NCBI GenBank assembly: GCA_028023455.1
Contig: JAQFVV010000002.1
Location: 32,869,725 to 32,933,724 of the forward strand
Direction of reading: 5' to 3'
Source of the DNA: Epiperipatus broadwayi
Lineage: Eukaryota; Onychophora; Udeonychophora; Euonychophora; Peripatidae
Length of the DNA stretch: 64,000 bases
Shown: in pieces, positions 45,555 through 55,859 of the stretch
How positions within the stretch are numbered: the stretch's first letter is position 1
Layout of the letters: each line of letters starts with the position of its first letter
Made by a program: the position numbers and the translations under genes
The notes under the pieces: model-generated
Seen by the model: only the letters and a program-made list of their open reading frames with translations
Databases searched by the model: none
What the model was told of the DNA's origin: nothing

Positions 45555-45840
45555 ATAAAAAACTAGTGATCATATGACACCTTTCTCTGAAGGATATTTT
45601 CCTACTATTATTGTCTTGGACTTCTAACAACTCATCTGACTTGGCACTAGGGTTGGAGTTATCTATTAACACCTTTGGGCATACATTCAATACCAACAAA
45701 ACCGATCATGTGACATCTTTCTCTGAAGGGTATTTTCCCACTTTTATTATTTTGGACTTTTAACAACATATATCTAACTTGACACTAGGGTTGGATTTAT
45801 CTATTTACATGTTTGGGCATGCATTTAATACCATCTAAGA
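45555..45840 (+). repeat. two-copy tandem repeat, about 137-bp unit
   Basis: Both units contain GATCATRTGACAYCTTTCTC, TGAAGGRTATTTTCC, TTGGACTT(C/T)TAACAAC, CTTG(G/A)CACTAGGGTTGGA and GGGCAT(A/G)CATT(C/T)AATACC. No coding potential is visible. Part of the wording (ATGTGACATCTTTCTC) suggests a diverged dispersed repeat. Confidence 0.7.
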
Positions 45841-46711
45841 AAAATGGAGTTACCATAGTTCAAAATTAACATGTGAATCATTGAAAGAAAAAAGTTAATA
45901 ATCATATTTTTGTATGATCACTCAAATTCTACTGTCTTGTACAAATACCTACAATGAATATAAATCATGGGCCCCCGCATTATTTAGTATTATGCATGTC
46001 TTTTATAATGGAAGGATGCTACATCATATTAAATGGTTTTTAATTTTATGATCAGCATATCAAGATTCATTTAACCAATCTAGATAATATTTTGTTCTTC
46101 ACAATCCAATATGCTGAACCATATTGGATAGCAGAATAGATTGGTTATAAATTATTTATTTGAAAAATATATAATCTTTACTTGGTATTCACCATATGAA
46201 AAAATATCCAAATTTCAGCAAAACTCTTATTCATGAACATTGCAAAAAAAGGTATTTACTAGATATCAAGACTTTTCTCTTTCCAATGAAACTACTGTTG
46301 AATGCTATCCTACTTATTGTAATAGATAACATTATATTTTACGAGTATTTATTTATTTTAATCTTAGATTGGTATATTTGCTAATGAACTCCTGTGTCAG
46401 AAGTTTTGGACAATATGGCATAAAATATTTACTTTTATCATGAGCATCTCCATGAATGGGTGGTTAGTTCTTCACATGCCATTGATTTTATATTCTTATT
46501 ACATTTTTGAAATTATAGGAGGAACAATTCTAATTGTGAAATTATATTTATTACATTCATAGTAATAACTGAAACACAGGCTTATTATATACCTGTGCCT
46601 ATATATGTAATATATAGGGTATATGAGCGCAGACTGTCACATGACCCACCACTCTCCACATTATCTCATAACACTGATACACTTGAACACATATAATGTT
46701 GAAAAGATAAA

Positions 46712-46770
46712 TAATCACCAATATACGTATTTCATGCTAAACCAGCAATCATCAGTTGGTCCAGATTACC
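46712..46770 (-). ncRNA. hammerhead ribozyme-like motif, family A (best copy)
   Basis: On the minus strand: CCAA, CTGATGA (complement of 46749-46755), helix II TGCT/AGCA around GGTTT with a T-T apposition next to the core, and GAAA (46730-46733). The self-complementary TACGTA forms helix III, then comes the UH step TA, and TTGG (46718-46721) pairs with CCAA to form helix I. The cut is predicted between 46722 and 46721. Helix III has no loop, so two molecules would have to pair, as in the newt and other short-helix-III type I hammerheads. Confidence 0.75.
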
Positions 46771-47000
46771 ATCTCTACACATATATGCCATAAGTGCTCA
46801 GATATATATTAAGATAGCCAAACCTCATACTTTAATGGACAGGCTTCAATCTACTCTACACTCCAACTCTTCAACCATTCAATTAAAAATCTGATGATGG
46901 AATGCTCAAAGGCCACCCTGAGGCTGAGATTATTGTCACACCCATGTTGACCTAAGGTCAATCTGACCCCTCATGTACAGGACATAATCCATTTAATACA

Positions 47001-47031
47001 TATGCTGATGATTGCTGGTTTAGCATGAAAC
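47001..47031 (+). ncRNA. hammerhead core remnant, family A
   Basis: CTGATGA (47005-47011), helix II TGCTGGTTTAGCA with a T-T apposition outside it, and GAAA (47027-47030) are identical to the complement of the 46.75-kb copy. Neither helix I nor the TACGTA helix III follows, so this copy lacks its cleavage site. Confidence 0.6.
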
Positions 47032-47127
47032 AAAGGCTTATTATATACCTGTGCTTATATATGTAATATGACTGAATAAAGGTAAATGAAAATATAATCT
47101 TAATTTATTAATAATTCTTGCTAACCT

Positions 47128-47325
47128 TTATAAATCAAATGTGTATACGTTTGTTTTGTCTGTGTAATGAAATGGTTTCCTTTTTCTTTATAACCTAAAA
47201 TTGAATGTACTTTTGGTTAAGTTCGTCATAATTACTGAAAATGCACACAGTTTTAGGCTATAAAGAAGAAAAAAACCACTTTATTACACAAACAAACGTA
47301 TGCAAATTTGAATTACAAAAGAAAA
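47128..47325. repeat. palindromic MITE-like repeat
   Basis: The left text AAATGTGTATACGTTTGTTT, GTGTAATGAAATGGTTTCC and TTTATAACCTAAAA is mirrored by TTTTAGGCTATAAAGAAG, ACCACTTTATTACACAAAC and AAACGTATGCAAATTTG. The spacer is about 60 bp. No coding potential or ribozyme is visible. Confidence 0.7.
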
Positions 47326-47884
47326 AAAATCAATATTAATATTCTCTCTTCATTTTCCTTTACTTTATTGACTTTCATAGATTATGATCTTTTTCTGTCC
47401 ATCATTAGACTATGCCATGTGTTTGTGCAAAACTACCTTTCCATTCTTTAATTACATACACAGATATTCAGCTTCCAATCTTCTTTCGTTGTTGTTCACT
47501 TTACCCCTCACTCTCATTGGATTTTTTTTCCTGGAGGTAGAATGTTCAGTTATGAGTGACTGATAATGGTGGAGATGATTAACAGTATTGAAATGTGAAT
47601 TTTACATACATTTCTGATGCTTGTTAAGCTTTATTTGAATGAAAAACAATCAAATTTATGATGTAAAAATGGCAATGAAAACAATATTTTAATAGCAGGA
47701 GTTGAAAATTTTTAACAGGAAAAACTTTATTTCTTGTTTTACATAACTTGACTTGCATGTAGACACAGCTGAATTACTGTTAATAATATTATATAAAATT
47801 TATATAATAATCATTTTATGATTCATTAAACTTTGCTGGGTATTGAATTATTCTTGTGGGTTTTTTTCAAGAGCTTTGCTTTCA

Positions 47885-48010
47885 ACCACTAAAACATCAC
47901 ATGATCACCATTTCCATGCTTACTTGAGCTGCTTTTAGCAATAGCAAACTCTGTATACAGTAGTGCTACCCAGTGCAAGCCTTAGTAATCAATATTGATC
48001 ATGTGATATT
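47885..48010 (+). repeat. family C terminal fragment
   Basis: ACCACTAAAACATCACATGA, AGCAAACTCTGTATACAGTA and GTGCTACCCAGTGCAAGCC match the outer left end of family C palindromes. A second ATCATGTGATATTTTGGTG at 47997 points the other way, so a very short inverted pair remains. Confidence 0.55.
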
Positions 48011-48237
48011 TTGGTGATTTTATACTACTGCTAATAAATCTTATTTTCCTGTATAGAGTGGGTACCAGTGAAAAACCACTAAACATCACATGATCACCTT
48101 CTCTATACTAGCACATAATTGTTGTAAACAAAGACAAAACTCTCCATACAGTAGTGCCACCCTGTGCCAAACAGAGTAATCAATGGATGCCAAAGGGCTT
48201 GTGCATAAAATCCCTATCTAGTGCCTACTCATCCATA

Positions 48238-48279
48238 TCCCCAGACTAGTTTCTGGCTTGTGGCCATCATCAGTGAGGA
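48238..48279 (-). ncRNA. hammerhead ribozyme, family C (intact)
   Basis: On the minus strand: TCCTCA (complement of 48274-48279), CTGATGA (48267-48273), helix II TGGC/GCCA around CACAA (48254-48266), GAAA (48250-48253), the self-complementary CTAG (48246-48249), UH step TC, then TGGGGA (48238-48243), which pairs with TCCTCA over six positions including one GU. The cut is predicted between 48244 and 48243. All invariant residues are present. Confidence 0.85.
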
Positions 48280-48787
48280 GCCTTGGATCTGACCATCCTG
48301 CAGCCACCTTTTATTTCTACTTAACTACAAAACTATGAGAATGAAATTGAAAAGACAATAATATTTTAAGCTCAATAGCTTATATAGTCATATGGGTCTG
48401 AACTCAGTTCAGCAACCATACATGGTGTCTTTGGCTCTTTAACAACCATAGCCACCACTATCCTATTAGGCAGGATTAGTGTTAAACCACTAAACATCAC
48501 ATAATCACCTTCTCTATACTAGCACATAATTGTTGTAAACAAAGGCAAAACTCTCCATACAGTAGTGGTGGCTATGGCTGTTTAAGAGCCAAAGACACCA
48601 AAATGTATGGTAGCTGAATTGAGTTCAGACCCATATGACTATATAAGCTATTGAGCTTAGATTGAAGATATTAACAATGTTTTCAATTTCATTCTCATAG
48701 TTTTATAGTAAAGTAGAATTAAAAGGTGGCTGCTGGAGGGTTGCATTAGATCCTAAGATCTAGATGCAGTGCTCTCAGATCCAAGGC

Positions 48788-48829
48788 TCCTCACTGATGA
48801 TGGCCACAAGCCAGAAACTAGTCTGGGGA
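48788..48829 (+). ncRNA. hammerhead ribozyme, family C (intact)
   Basis: Same sequence as the left-arm copy. TCCTCA (48788-48793), CTGATGA (48794-48800), helix II TGGC/GCCA with loop CACAA (48801-48813), GAAA (48814-48817), CTAG (48818-48821), GTC cleavage triplet with the cut predicted after C48823, and TGGGGA (48824-48829) closing a six-pair helix I. The two-base-pair, loopless helix III suggests a dimeric active form. Helix II and helix I are fully complementary, and other copies keep the same pairings with some substitutions. Confidence 0.85.
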
Positions 48830-48944
48830 TATTGGATGAGTAGGCACTAGATAGGGATTTTATGCACAAGCCCTTTGGCATCCATTGATTACTCTGTTTG
48901 GCACAGGGTGGCACTACTGTATGGAGAGTTTTGCCTTTGTTTAC

Positions 48945-49430
48945 CAGTGAAAAAGTGACCGTTTCTCTCTATATATTACCTGCAGTGCCATTTCTGAATC
49001 AAATGTGTTATATAATGATATAATTAAGCTATTTCTCACAATAATTTTAAAGCACTATGGCTGTCTGAGTCATGTATCACGAACAGCCTGTTTTTTACTT
49101 TAACTTACAATTGGACAACACGCTAACATTAAATTTTATTTTAAATTGGCAAAACGGCTACTGAAATGATTCAAATTGTATACAGCAGTGAAGCCATGAA
49201 TTGTATGAATATTTTCAAGGGGGTTTGCAAGATTTCACAATGCTATGAAGAGCATGTTGCCGTTCATGTTATAACTTATGATCCAGACATGAAACCACCT
49301 TACATTTTTTGTGATGAAAAGCTAAACTATGTCACCATATACCATGTGTTGATTCAGAGATTGGTACTGTAGGAAGCTTGGAGAGGAACCAGTAACTTGT
49401 CATGGGTACACACTTTGTACATATATTTTT
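48945..49430. mobile_element. mariner-like element relic with terminal inverted repeats
   Basis: Left end: CCGTTTCTCTCTATA, ACCTGCAGTGCCATTTCTGA, ATCAAATGTGTTATATAATG. The right end, read on the minus strand, is GGTTCCTCTCCAAGC, CTACAGTACCAATCTCTGAA, TCAACACATGGTATATGGTG. These are diverged terminal inverted repeats of about 90 bp. Inside lies a transposase-like fragment on the plus strand. The element at 56.61 kb shares the ends. It has no catalytic domain and must have been moved in trans, if at all. Confidence 0.6.
49157..49375 (+). pseudogene. mariner transposase N-terminal fragment
   Basis: The frame ATG at 49166 encodes MIQIVYSSEAMNCMNIFKG then VCKISQCYEEHVAVHVITYD. It follows the mariner/SETMAR pattern EMIRxVYGxEAMSRxxVF-WxxRFxxGRE up to about residue 30, then diverges. 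It is 68 codons long against roughly 340 for a full transposase. Start choice is arbitrary, since the open frame is a remnant. Confidence 0.4.
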
Positions 49431-49697
49431 GAATTTTCTGACAGATACACCACTCCTCTACATATATATAATATTTGAAAATTAGCTATGGGAAAAATAG
49501 TGAAAAAACAAAAAAAAGTGTGTACCATTTTAATATCACTATGGAGATGTTCTGCATTGTTTAATATATCTGCAGTGTAATTTCCACTACATTACTCTAA
49601 CACAAGGTAGGGACTGGTTTCTATCCACTTTTGACATCTTGTGGATGGATGTAATTATAAACATGACCTAAGATGTGGAAAAGATGTATGAACCACA

Positions 49698-49748
49698 TGG
49701 TACACATTCTGTGCCGAACCATCATTCATCAGTTGGCCCAGAACACAA
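49698..49748 (-). ncRNA. decayed hammerhead motif, family A
   Basis: On the minus strand CCAA and CTGATGA (complement of 49726-49732) are intact. Helix II has become ATGATGGTTCGGCAC and GAAA has become GAAT, with no clear TTGG partner downstream. It is presumably inactive. Confidence 0.5.
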
Positions 49749-49944
49749 TCTCTTATTCATATCTTGATTATTGTTCAGTATATATGTAGATAGCAAATTA
49801 CTAATGATGTGACAAACGGGGTGGTCTCACAACTTTGTCACAAACCACTTAAATGGAAGTATATTAATTTTTTATGTCATTCATTTGTCTAGAGATTCTC
49901 CAATAATGAATAATATCTATACTGAACAATGATAAAGATTGTGG

Positions 49945-49996
49945 TCTGGGCCAACTGATGAGGGCTGGTTCAACACAGAGTGTACATATTGGGGAT
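49945..49996 (+). ncRNA. hammerhead motif, family A (partly decayed)
   Basis: GGGCCAA and CTGATGA (49955-49961) are followed by GGGCTGGTTCAACAC (weak helix II), GAGT in place of GAAA, TACATA, and TTGG (49989-49992), which can pair with CCAA (49951-49954). Loss of GAAA predicts no activity. Confidence 0.5.
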
Positions 49997-50689
49997 TGCA
50001 CATCTTTTTCACATGTCTTTGGTCATATGCTTATAATTACATCTCTCCACATGGTGTTAAGAATGGATAGAAACTGGTCCATCACTACAGAAATATTATT
50101 CGTTATTGGATAATCTCGTCTAATGAATGACTAATAAAAATTATTAATATATCTTTACTATTGTCATATTTACATATTATTGCTTATTCCCTAGGTAATT
50201 TTTTTTCTAAAAAATGAAAACTATTATTTTGTTTATTTTTAAAATTCTATGAAACGATAATATTTTTATAATTTATTGGCGATTTAATGAAATTCATGAA
50301 AAATATTAAGTGCTTTCTCCGGTTAAACTTTCCAACACAAACTGTCGATAAGAATTAAACCTTTGAAATTTTCAAAGAAATATTTAAAGTTATAAATATT
50401 AAGTATTTTGAATGTTTTTAATTTTTTTTTCTATTATTGAAAAATATTTGAAAAGAGACGGAAAGGTTATAAGTTTAGACAAAACATGAAAAAATAAATG
50501 GAATTGATAAATAAATATTAAACAACTTAAAATTTGTTTATATTTTGGTATTAAAAACAGAATGCAAGATTAATATAAAAATAGTAGTGAAATAATACAT
50601 ACCTAAAGAAAAGTAGATAGTGTGTGTGTATACCTTTTTAAAGATTTACAGTGCATAGGATAAAGTTAGTTGGGTATAGTATATACATA

Positions 50690-50965
50690 AATAATGTATA
50701 ATAAAAATATATATACAACAGCTATATAATTAAATATAGTCTTTTTCAGCACATGGTTTCTGCCCTTTCAAATGTTTACTATCTATTTTAACTTATGTGA
50801 TGTGATGTATTATGGCTTCTCTTTAAACGAAGTCAAGAATATCTCAGCAATTATACCCAGATAAACCAATTATTGCAGATAGAACACCATCTAGTGTTCC
50901 ATAATGGAAGTAAAGAAAGAATAACCCTAAACATCAGTAAAATAAAGTAAAACTAATATATAGAG
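50690..50965 (-). repeat. repeat segment carrying a LINE 3' end, inverted copy of 55.8 kb
   Basis: The flanks (ATACAACAGCTATATAATTA, AGCACATGGTTTCTGCCCTT, TTCAAATGT, AGAACACCATCTAGTG) recur in inverted orientation at 55.86-56.02 kb. Between them at 50790-50865, on the minus strand, sits the 3' end of the SGNH/RT LINE family (GGTTTATCTGGGTATAATTG, TGCTGAGATATTCTTGA, GTTTAAAGAGAAGCC and a CATCACATCACAT tail). The 55.9-kb copy lacks the LINE, so the LINE piece inserted later. Confidence 0.65.
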
Positions 50966-50969
50966 ATAC

Positions 50970-53900
50970 AATATAAGGTACTTTTCTATTCTATTGTGTC
51001 AGCCACTTGATGGCATTGATGCTAAGCAAAAACACATACATCTAACATTACCAGGCCCACACCGTTCTTTGTGAAAGAATATAGAAATCATACAGGTTAA
51101 CGTAATTCATTAATTTCCTTAATAACATTTACTGGAACAATTTTACGTAAACATACGTTATTGCAAATATTACAACTACATCGTTGTGGCCAAAAAATGA
51201 TGCTGACAATGCTTTAATTACTGAACTGTCTTTTATTTTTTCGGGTCATTTTTGAAAAAGGTTAAAAAATAATTATTTATTAATTTTATTTATTGATTAA
51301 TTTCTTACAATAGCTATATTTGAAAGATAATATGTGTGTGGATCTTAATGGCACACCTATTAAGAACGATTAATAATTTCCAACTTGATCAGCTTTTTTT
51401 TTATTATGCCTTTTTGGTTGGGTATTTCAAGATTAAATAATCAATGGATTCGGTATTTGAACAATTACTTTTGGTTTCTCTGGATAGAACTACGATAATT
51501 TTCACACTCATACATCCTTCTTTTCATTTTCTTCATCAATTTCTGTAATTTACTCGAGAACAATTTGATGCTACCAATGGCCTCTTTCTGTACTTTTTGG
51601 TATATATCTATAGGCCTAGATAGGTGGCAGTGTATATGGCATATTTATGTGCTTTTGCATATAAGTAGTGCATCAAGTAGCTAACATGATAGAATAGAAA
51701 ACTAGCCAATATAATTTTAAAGAATTGACTATATGACATAACAATATACTGTAACGATATATAAATATGTCGTTACATTAATTTAAAATAAAAACATAAA
51801 AGTTCGCAAATAAAAGTAAAAAACTAAACGCTAAAATTAAAATGTTTGTTAAACGTATATACATTCGCACAGATGCCAAACTTTAAAAATATTTTTTTTA
51901 AAAAAAAAAACAAATAAATAAGTATTTGAACGTACTTTTTATAAGAAAAAGTACAAGATTTAAAAATAAAAACAGGTATTAATTAATTCTTGTAATCTGT
52001 AAATGGAAATGATTGTTTATAAATTGTTTGAAAAGCAAGCTAGCCTTGGGCTCTTGTATAATTAAAATGATCTGATGAAAGATAGACAAGAAAATAAAGA
52101 GAAATTAGCTTGACCAATGGAAGCACTAAGCCTTGGCTCGGACCCTAATGAAAGTGATGGATTAGTGACGTTTTGTTGATTGAATCCGTGTGGATAATAT
52201 AAAAAGGGAAATACAGTTTTTTCAGACAGTTCCAGCGTTTTGTGTTTGAGAGATGTGGTAGGACGCACATACCACACTCTCTGTATAAAAAAAAAATGAA
52301 AAGACTGTGATACCTTGAACCAGCTATTGCTATCTCCAGAACATTATCTTCCAATGGAGGTGTCACGGGAATTAAAAGCAGAAACCTGGACTCTTCTACC
52401 ATGAGCTATGAACTTTACAAATTAACAACAACAAAAAAAGTAATTAAGAACTTTCGTCATTGTTTTTTTTAAAGATTCAGCTAATTTAAATTTTAAAATG
52501 AACTCTTATTTGATTTTCAAATTAATAATTGATTGTTTAAATTTATATAGTTAAGTTTTGCTAAAATCATTTCCATTTTATTATTTTTATTGGTAATAAT
52601 ATTTATTGTAGAAATTATTAAATGCATTACATTTAAGTTGGGTATAGACGTTGCATAGATTCGTTAGCGGTTGATTATGTTGGGGTTTTTACAGTCGATT
52701 AGAACATATAAGTCAACAATGTCACTGCGGTGTCTTATGATGAACACCAAAGGGTCTCCTGTATTCCCTCAGCAATTGACGTTATCGATTGACTTTGTAT
52801 TTTGATCGGTTGTGTTTAATTTGGAATGTTTTTGACCGTGGAATCTGTGCAGCCGATCTATACTCGACATTATAAGACAAATTGGATAAAAATAATCTGT
52901 GCAAACGTATTTAAATGTTAAATTTAAGTCGGGAGTGAATGGCTATATAGTTTTGTAAAGTTATATTAAGGGAGGGTAATCTTAGGTTATTCATTTCGTA
53001 GTTGAATTGGTTCAATGGATGGGATATATTTGTGTAATTGTAGATGTAGTATGAGATCCGCTACGGGCAGGATTATATATATACGCCACACACCTTCTGT
53101 TTGCCTATGGATGGGTTTGTAAGACGGCAAAGGACCACAGTCCATTCCTATGGAGTTTTATGTTTATTGTTCTACTCGCCAACAGATGTGACATTCCTGT
53201 TGGTGGAGAGACAATGTCTTCTCTAATTCTACTTACTGATCAGATGTACATTCCTGACAGTATAGTATTTTTGTTGTCGTATTTTCATGCTACATTGAAT
53301 GCATAAATGTATCAGATGGATTGGCGCCGGTTTGATTGCGAAATTTGTTGCCTAAGGTTAAATCAGGGAAGAATATTTTCTTTTCAAATGCAGATCTATG
53401 TAGTCTATTCATACTCGACTCACTAAATAAATATTAAACTCATGGTGGTAATTTACTTAAATGTAAAACTAAAGATTAATAGAAAAATCTAAAATGTTGA
53501 ATTTATTCCTCAAAATTTAAATGTTATTTTATATGTGCATAAATAAATATTTTTATGTGTTAATTTCTGGCAGTGGCTTTTATTCTTTTATATTTAAGAT
53601 ATAAAATTTATATTTTATTATCTCTGCTACTCCACTGAGCTAGTGACTTGGGCTAACGATCTGAATATTTAAATAAAGTGGAATCTTAACAGCGCGTATC
53701 TGCCTACTCTATAAATTTTTCTAGGTTTAAATGCCTAGATGGTGCCTTGTAGAGCAGATATTGTAGTTTGCGGTTAGATTCGATCTTCACTTTCATTTCG
53801 ATCGTTATTATGCAACTTTATATATACTAACTTGTGTAATTTTCCAGTAATTTTTAAAATGAATATTTATAAAACTTCAATAAATTTAATTAACAACTGG

Positions 53901-54130
53901 TTAATTTAAAATGATTGGGAAATTATATAAGGTAGTATGTATAAAGTTGTATAATGTATGTATTATTTATGATGTATATTGTCATGTTATACAGTTAATT
54001 CTTTGAAGTTATATTGGATCTCTATTTGAAAGTTTTAATCTATTGAATGCTTTTATATTAATTTGCCCTGTCTGTGTATGTTTCTGTCTGTATGTCCACA
54101 TTTTTGAAGTTTTAACAATGGAAAAAAAAA
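50970..54130. other. AT-rich to moderate-GC DNA, no gene confirmed
   Basis: This is the longest stretch without a recognised repeat and therefore the most likely place for host regulatory or exon sequence. Two patches (about 52050-52410 and 52630-53420) are less AT-rich and not obviously repetitive. A TATA-like ATATAAAAAGGG lies at 52197-52208, and a start codon in ACCATGAGC context at 52400 opens only 23 codons. I found no conserved domain, and this is not enough to call a gene. Confidence 0.35.
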
Positions 54131-54134
54131 TCTA

Positions 54135-54205
54135 TATCTGTTTAGAATTCGAACTCACGTCCTTATGCTTCCCAATTTCTTAGCAGCTGAGCCAACAGAA
54201 ATATA
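54135..54205 (-). mobile_element. tRNA-like relic or SINE head
   Basis: Minus strand: TTGGCTCAGCTGCTAAGAAA (A-box-like) and GTGAGTTCGAATTC (B-box-like) in tRNA spacing. The arms pair poorly, so a degenerate tRNA-derived element is likelier than a tRNA gene. Confidence 0.45.
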
Positions 54206-54360
54206 TTTGTAGAATAAAATTTTGTTAATATTAACTCATACTTATTAATTAAATTAATTAATATATATATCTGACAGAAACATTACGCTTGTAGAATAAA
54301 ATTTTGTTAATATTGATTTAATTGATACTTAATTAATTAAATTAATTAAAAAGCCAATAC
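54205..54360 (+). repeat. two-copy tandem repeat, about 80-bp unit
   Basis: TTGTAGAATAAAATTTTGTT, then AATATT and TTAATTAAATTAATTA, occurs near 54209 and again near 54291. It follows the tRNA-like relic directly. Confidence 0.65.
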
Positions 54361-54599
54361 ATAAATATTTTTATATATTAGACAATCACATGATATTTAA
54401 ATTTAGGATTCATTTGTTAGAGGGTATATTTTTTATATTCACATCTTTTTAAAATATAATTTTTGTAGATTTTTTTTTTAGTTTTAAACATTTTTTAAAA
54501 AATAATATGTAAATATAACAAAATATATATAAAAAAATTTTTTTTAAATAATATGTTTATGTAAATAGGCAACTAAAAAGTAGAAAAATAACAAAGTAA

Positions 54600-55115
54600 T
54601 ATGTCTCTCAGTTAATTTGCCATTCTTAGAAAATATCAGAGATCTTAAGAATCTATACATGTTATAAAACAATTGGAAATTGCAGAAATATTGTCATTTC
54701 ATAAAAGCATTGGAGCCTCAAATAAATCAAAAAGGTCTCAAATGCTTTTATGAAATGACAATATTCCTGCTATTTCCAATTCTTTTGTAACAAGTCTAGA
54801 TTTATATATATTGCTTTAACTCCGCTCATTCATATACACTTTAATGCAAATTTTTTTAATGATTTCTTTATTTTCCTGATAGTTTTGACTGTCCTGCAGT
54901 CTTCATCAGAAACTGTCAGGAAAATAAAGAAATCATTAAAACATTTTTTTGCATTAAAGTGTATATGAGGGGAGTTAAAGCAATATATTTATGAATATAT
55001 GAAGAAATGCAAAAAAAGTAAAAGGAGAAAAGAAGAATACAAGTCTAGATTCTTAAGATCTCTGATATTTGCCAAGAATGGCAAATTAACCAAGAGACAG
55101 ATTATTTTATTTTTC
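54600..55115. repeat. nested palindrome with a family B hammerhead at its centre
   Basis: The outer arms pair AGTTAATTTGCCATTCTTAG and ATATCAGAGATCTTAAGAAT on the left with their inverts on the right (ATTCTTAAGATCTCTGATAT, CAAGAATGGCAAATTAACC). A smaller hairpin (GCATTGGAGCCTCAAATAAA region, 54660-54790) lies within the left arm. The inner arms (CATATACACTTTAATGCAAA ... TTTATTTTCCTGA) meet at the hammerhead motif at 54878-54910. Confidence 0.7.
54876..54920 (-). ncRNA. decayed hammerhead motif, family B
   Basis: On the minus strand: CTGATGA (complement of 54903-54909), one extra A, helix II GACTG/CAGTC around CAGGA (54887-54901), then AAAA where GAAA is required. The lost G sits in what was TCGAAA, so the change is a CpG-to-CpA transition. 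Helix I text (GACAGTTT before, CTATCAGG after) is present but pairs poorly. Confidence 0.55.
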
Positions 55116-55137
55116 TACTTTTTAGTGGACTATTTAT

Positions 55138-55795
55138 TTACATTCAAATATCAGCCTTTCAAGCTAATTGTGCATGCGCTTTGCGCGTGCTAATAATAAA
55201 TGAATACTTTCCTTTCCAATACAAGATATAGTATTTATGCAGGAATAAAATGAATCCACTTATTCCTACAACTCAAATGCTTATTCCTGCATAAATACTA
55301 TATGTTGTATTGGAAAGGAAAGCATTCATTTATTATTAACACTTGCAAAGCGCATACACAATTAGCTTGAAAGGCTGATATTTGAATGTAATACAATTGT
55401 AAACATAGCGCTATATAAAAATAAATGCTTATTTACATATGATTAAGTTTCAGTTAGAGTGACATTTAGTAAATTCCAGACAATTTCACCGACATCATTC
55501 ATTCAGACATCGTAAGTAGTAATTTAAAGTGAGTGGTCTATCCTCATGGTTTCCTTGCCAGTACTTCATATTTGCTCATATATAAGCATTTGAGTTGTAG
55601 GAATAAGTGGATTCATTTTATTCCTGCATAAATACTATATCTTGTATTGGAAAGGAAAGTATTCATTTATTATTAACACTCGCAAAGCGCATGCACAATT
55701 AGCTTGAAAGGCTGATATTTGAATGTAATACAATTATTGTAAACATAGCGCTATATAAAAATAAATGCTTATTTACTTATGGACTATTTATGCAA
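55138..55795. repeat. three-copy inverted and direct repeat
   Basis: A 120-bp module (AATATCAGCCTTTCAAGC, TAATTGTGCATGCGCTTTGC, CTTTCCAATACAAGATATAG, TTATTCCTACAACTCAAATG) occurs in one orientation at 55145-55280, inverted at 55283-55440, and again in that inverted orientation at 55580-55785. The latter two extend into TAAACATAGCGCTATATAAA. A 140-bp unrelated spacer lies between them. No coding content is visible. Confidence 0.7.
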
Positions 55796-55859
55796 AAGCA
55801 TTTTTTTTTTAAAAAATTTTGACATTATTTTTTACTGTTTTATTTTGTTACCGTTGTTA

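Larger units (their letters stand above)
46560..47070. repeat. family A palindrome with two outward hammerhead motifs
   Basis: The block GGCTTATTATATACCTGTGC ... TATATGTAATAT occurs at 46578 and again at 47034, flanking two family A hammerheads: minus at 46712-46770 and plus at 47001-47031. The left part also carries, on the minus strand, the pre-hammerhead text of family A (TTGAAGCCTGTCCATTAAAG) and the pol III-like part to about 46640. The sequence from 46920 to 46990 is not part of the usual unit. Confidence 0.65.
48065..48960. repeat. large family C palindrome with two intact hammerheads
   Basis: Two arms of about 400-450 bp face away from a centre near 48475. Shared text includes AAACAAAGRCAAAACTCTCC, CAGTAGTGCCACCCTGTGCC, ATCAATGGATGCCAAAGGGC, the ribozyme, GCAGCCACCTTTTA, and ATATAGTCATATGGGTCTGA. 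The left arm carries its ribozyme on the minus strand and the right arm on the plus strand. A third partial AAACCACTAAACATCACAT ... CTCCATACAGTAGTGG copy (48484-48568) interrupts the centre, so the structure grew by nested insertion or template switching. No open frame is of note. Confidence 0.8.
49560..50150. repeat. palindrome with two outward family A hammerhead motifs
   Basis: Left arm: GTAGTGATG-like AGGTAGGGACTGGTTTCTATC, TGGATGTAATTATAAAC, GTGGAAAAGATGT, hammerhead (minus, about 49700-49745), ACACAATCTCTTATTCATA. The right arm mirrors it with AACAATGATAAAGATTGTGG, hammerhead (plus, 49945-49995), CACATCTTTTTCACATGTC, GGATAGAAACTGGTCCATC. The outer arms are shared with the ribozyme-less palindrome at 44.5 kb. 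The centre contains a non-palindromic stretch of about 150 bp. Confidence 0.75.

Noticed and set aside
52145-52402. Two overlapping minus-strand frames of 71 and 85 codons
   Set aside because: They are in different frames of one stretch, have no recognisable motif, and show no codon pattern different from background.
53328-53350. TGGCGCCGG, tested as a tRNA primer-binding site of an LTR retrotransposon
   Set aside because: Only the first bases fit a lysine tRNA primer site, and no flanking long terminal repeats or gag/pol frames were found.
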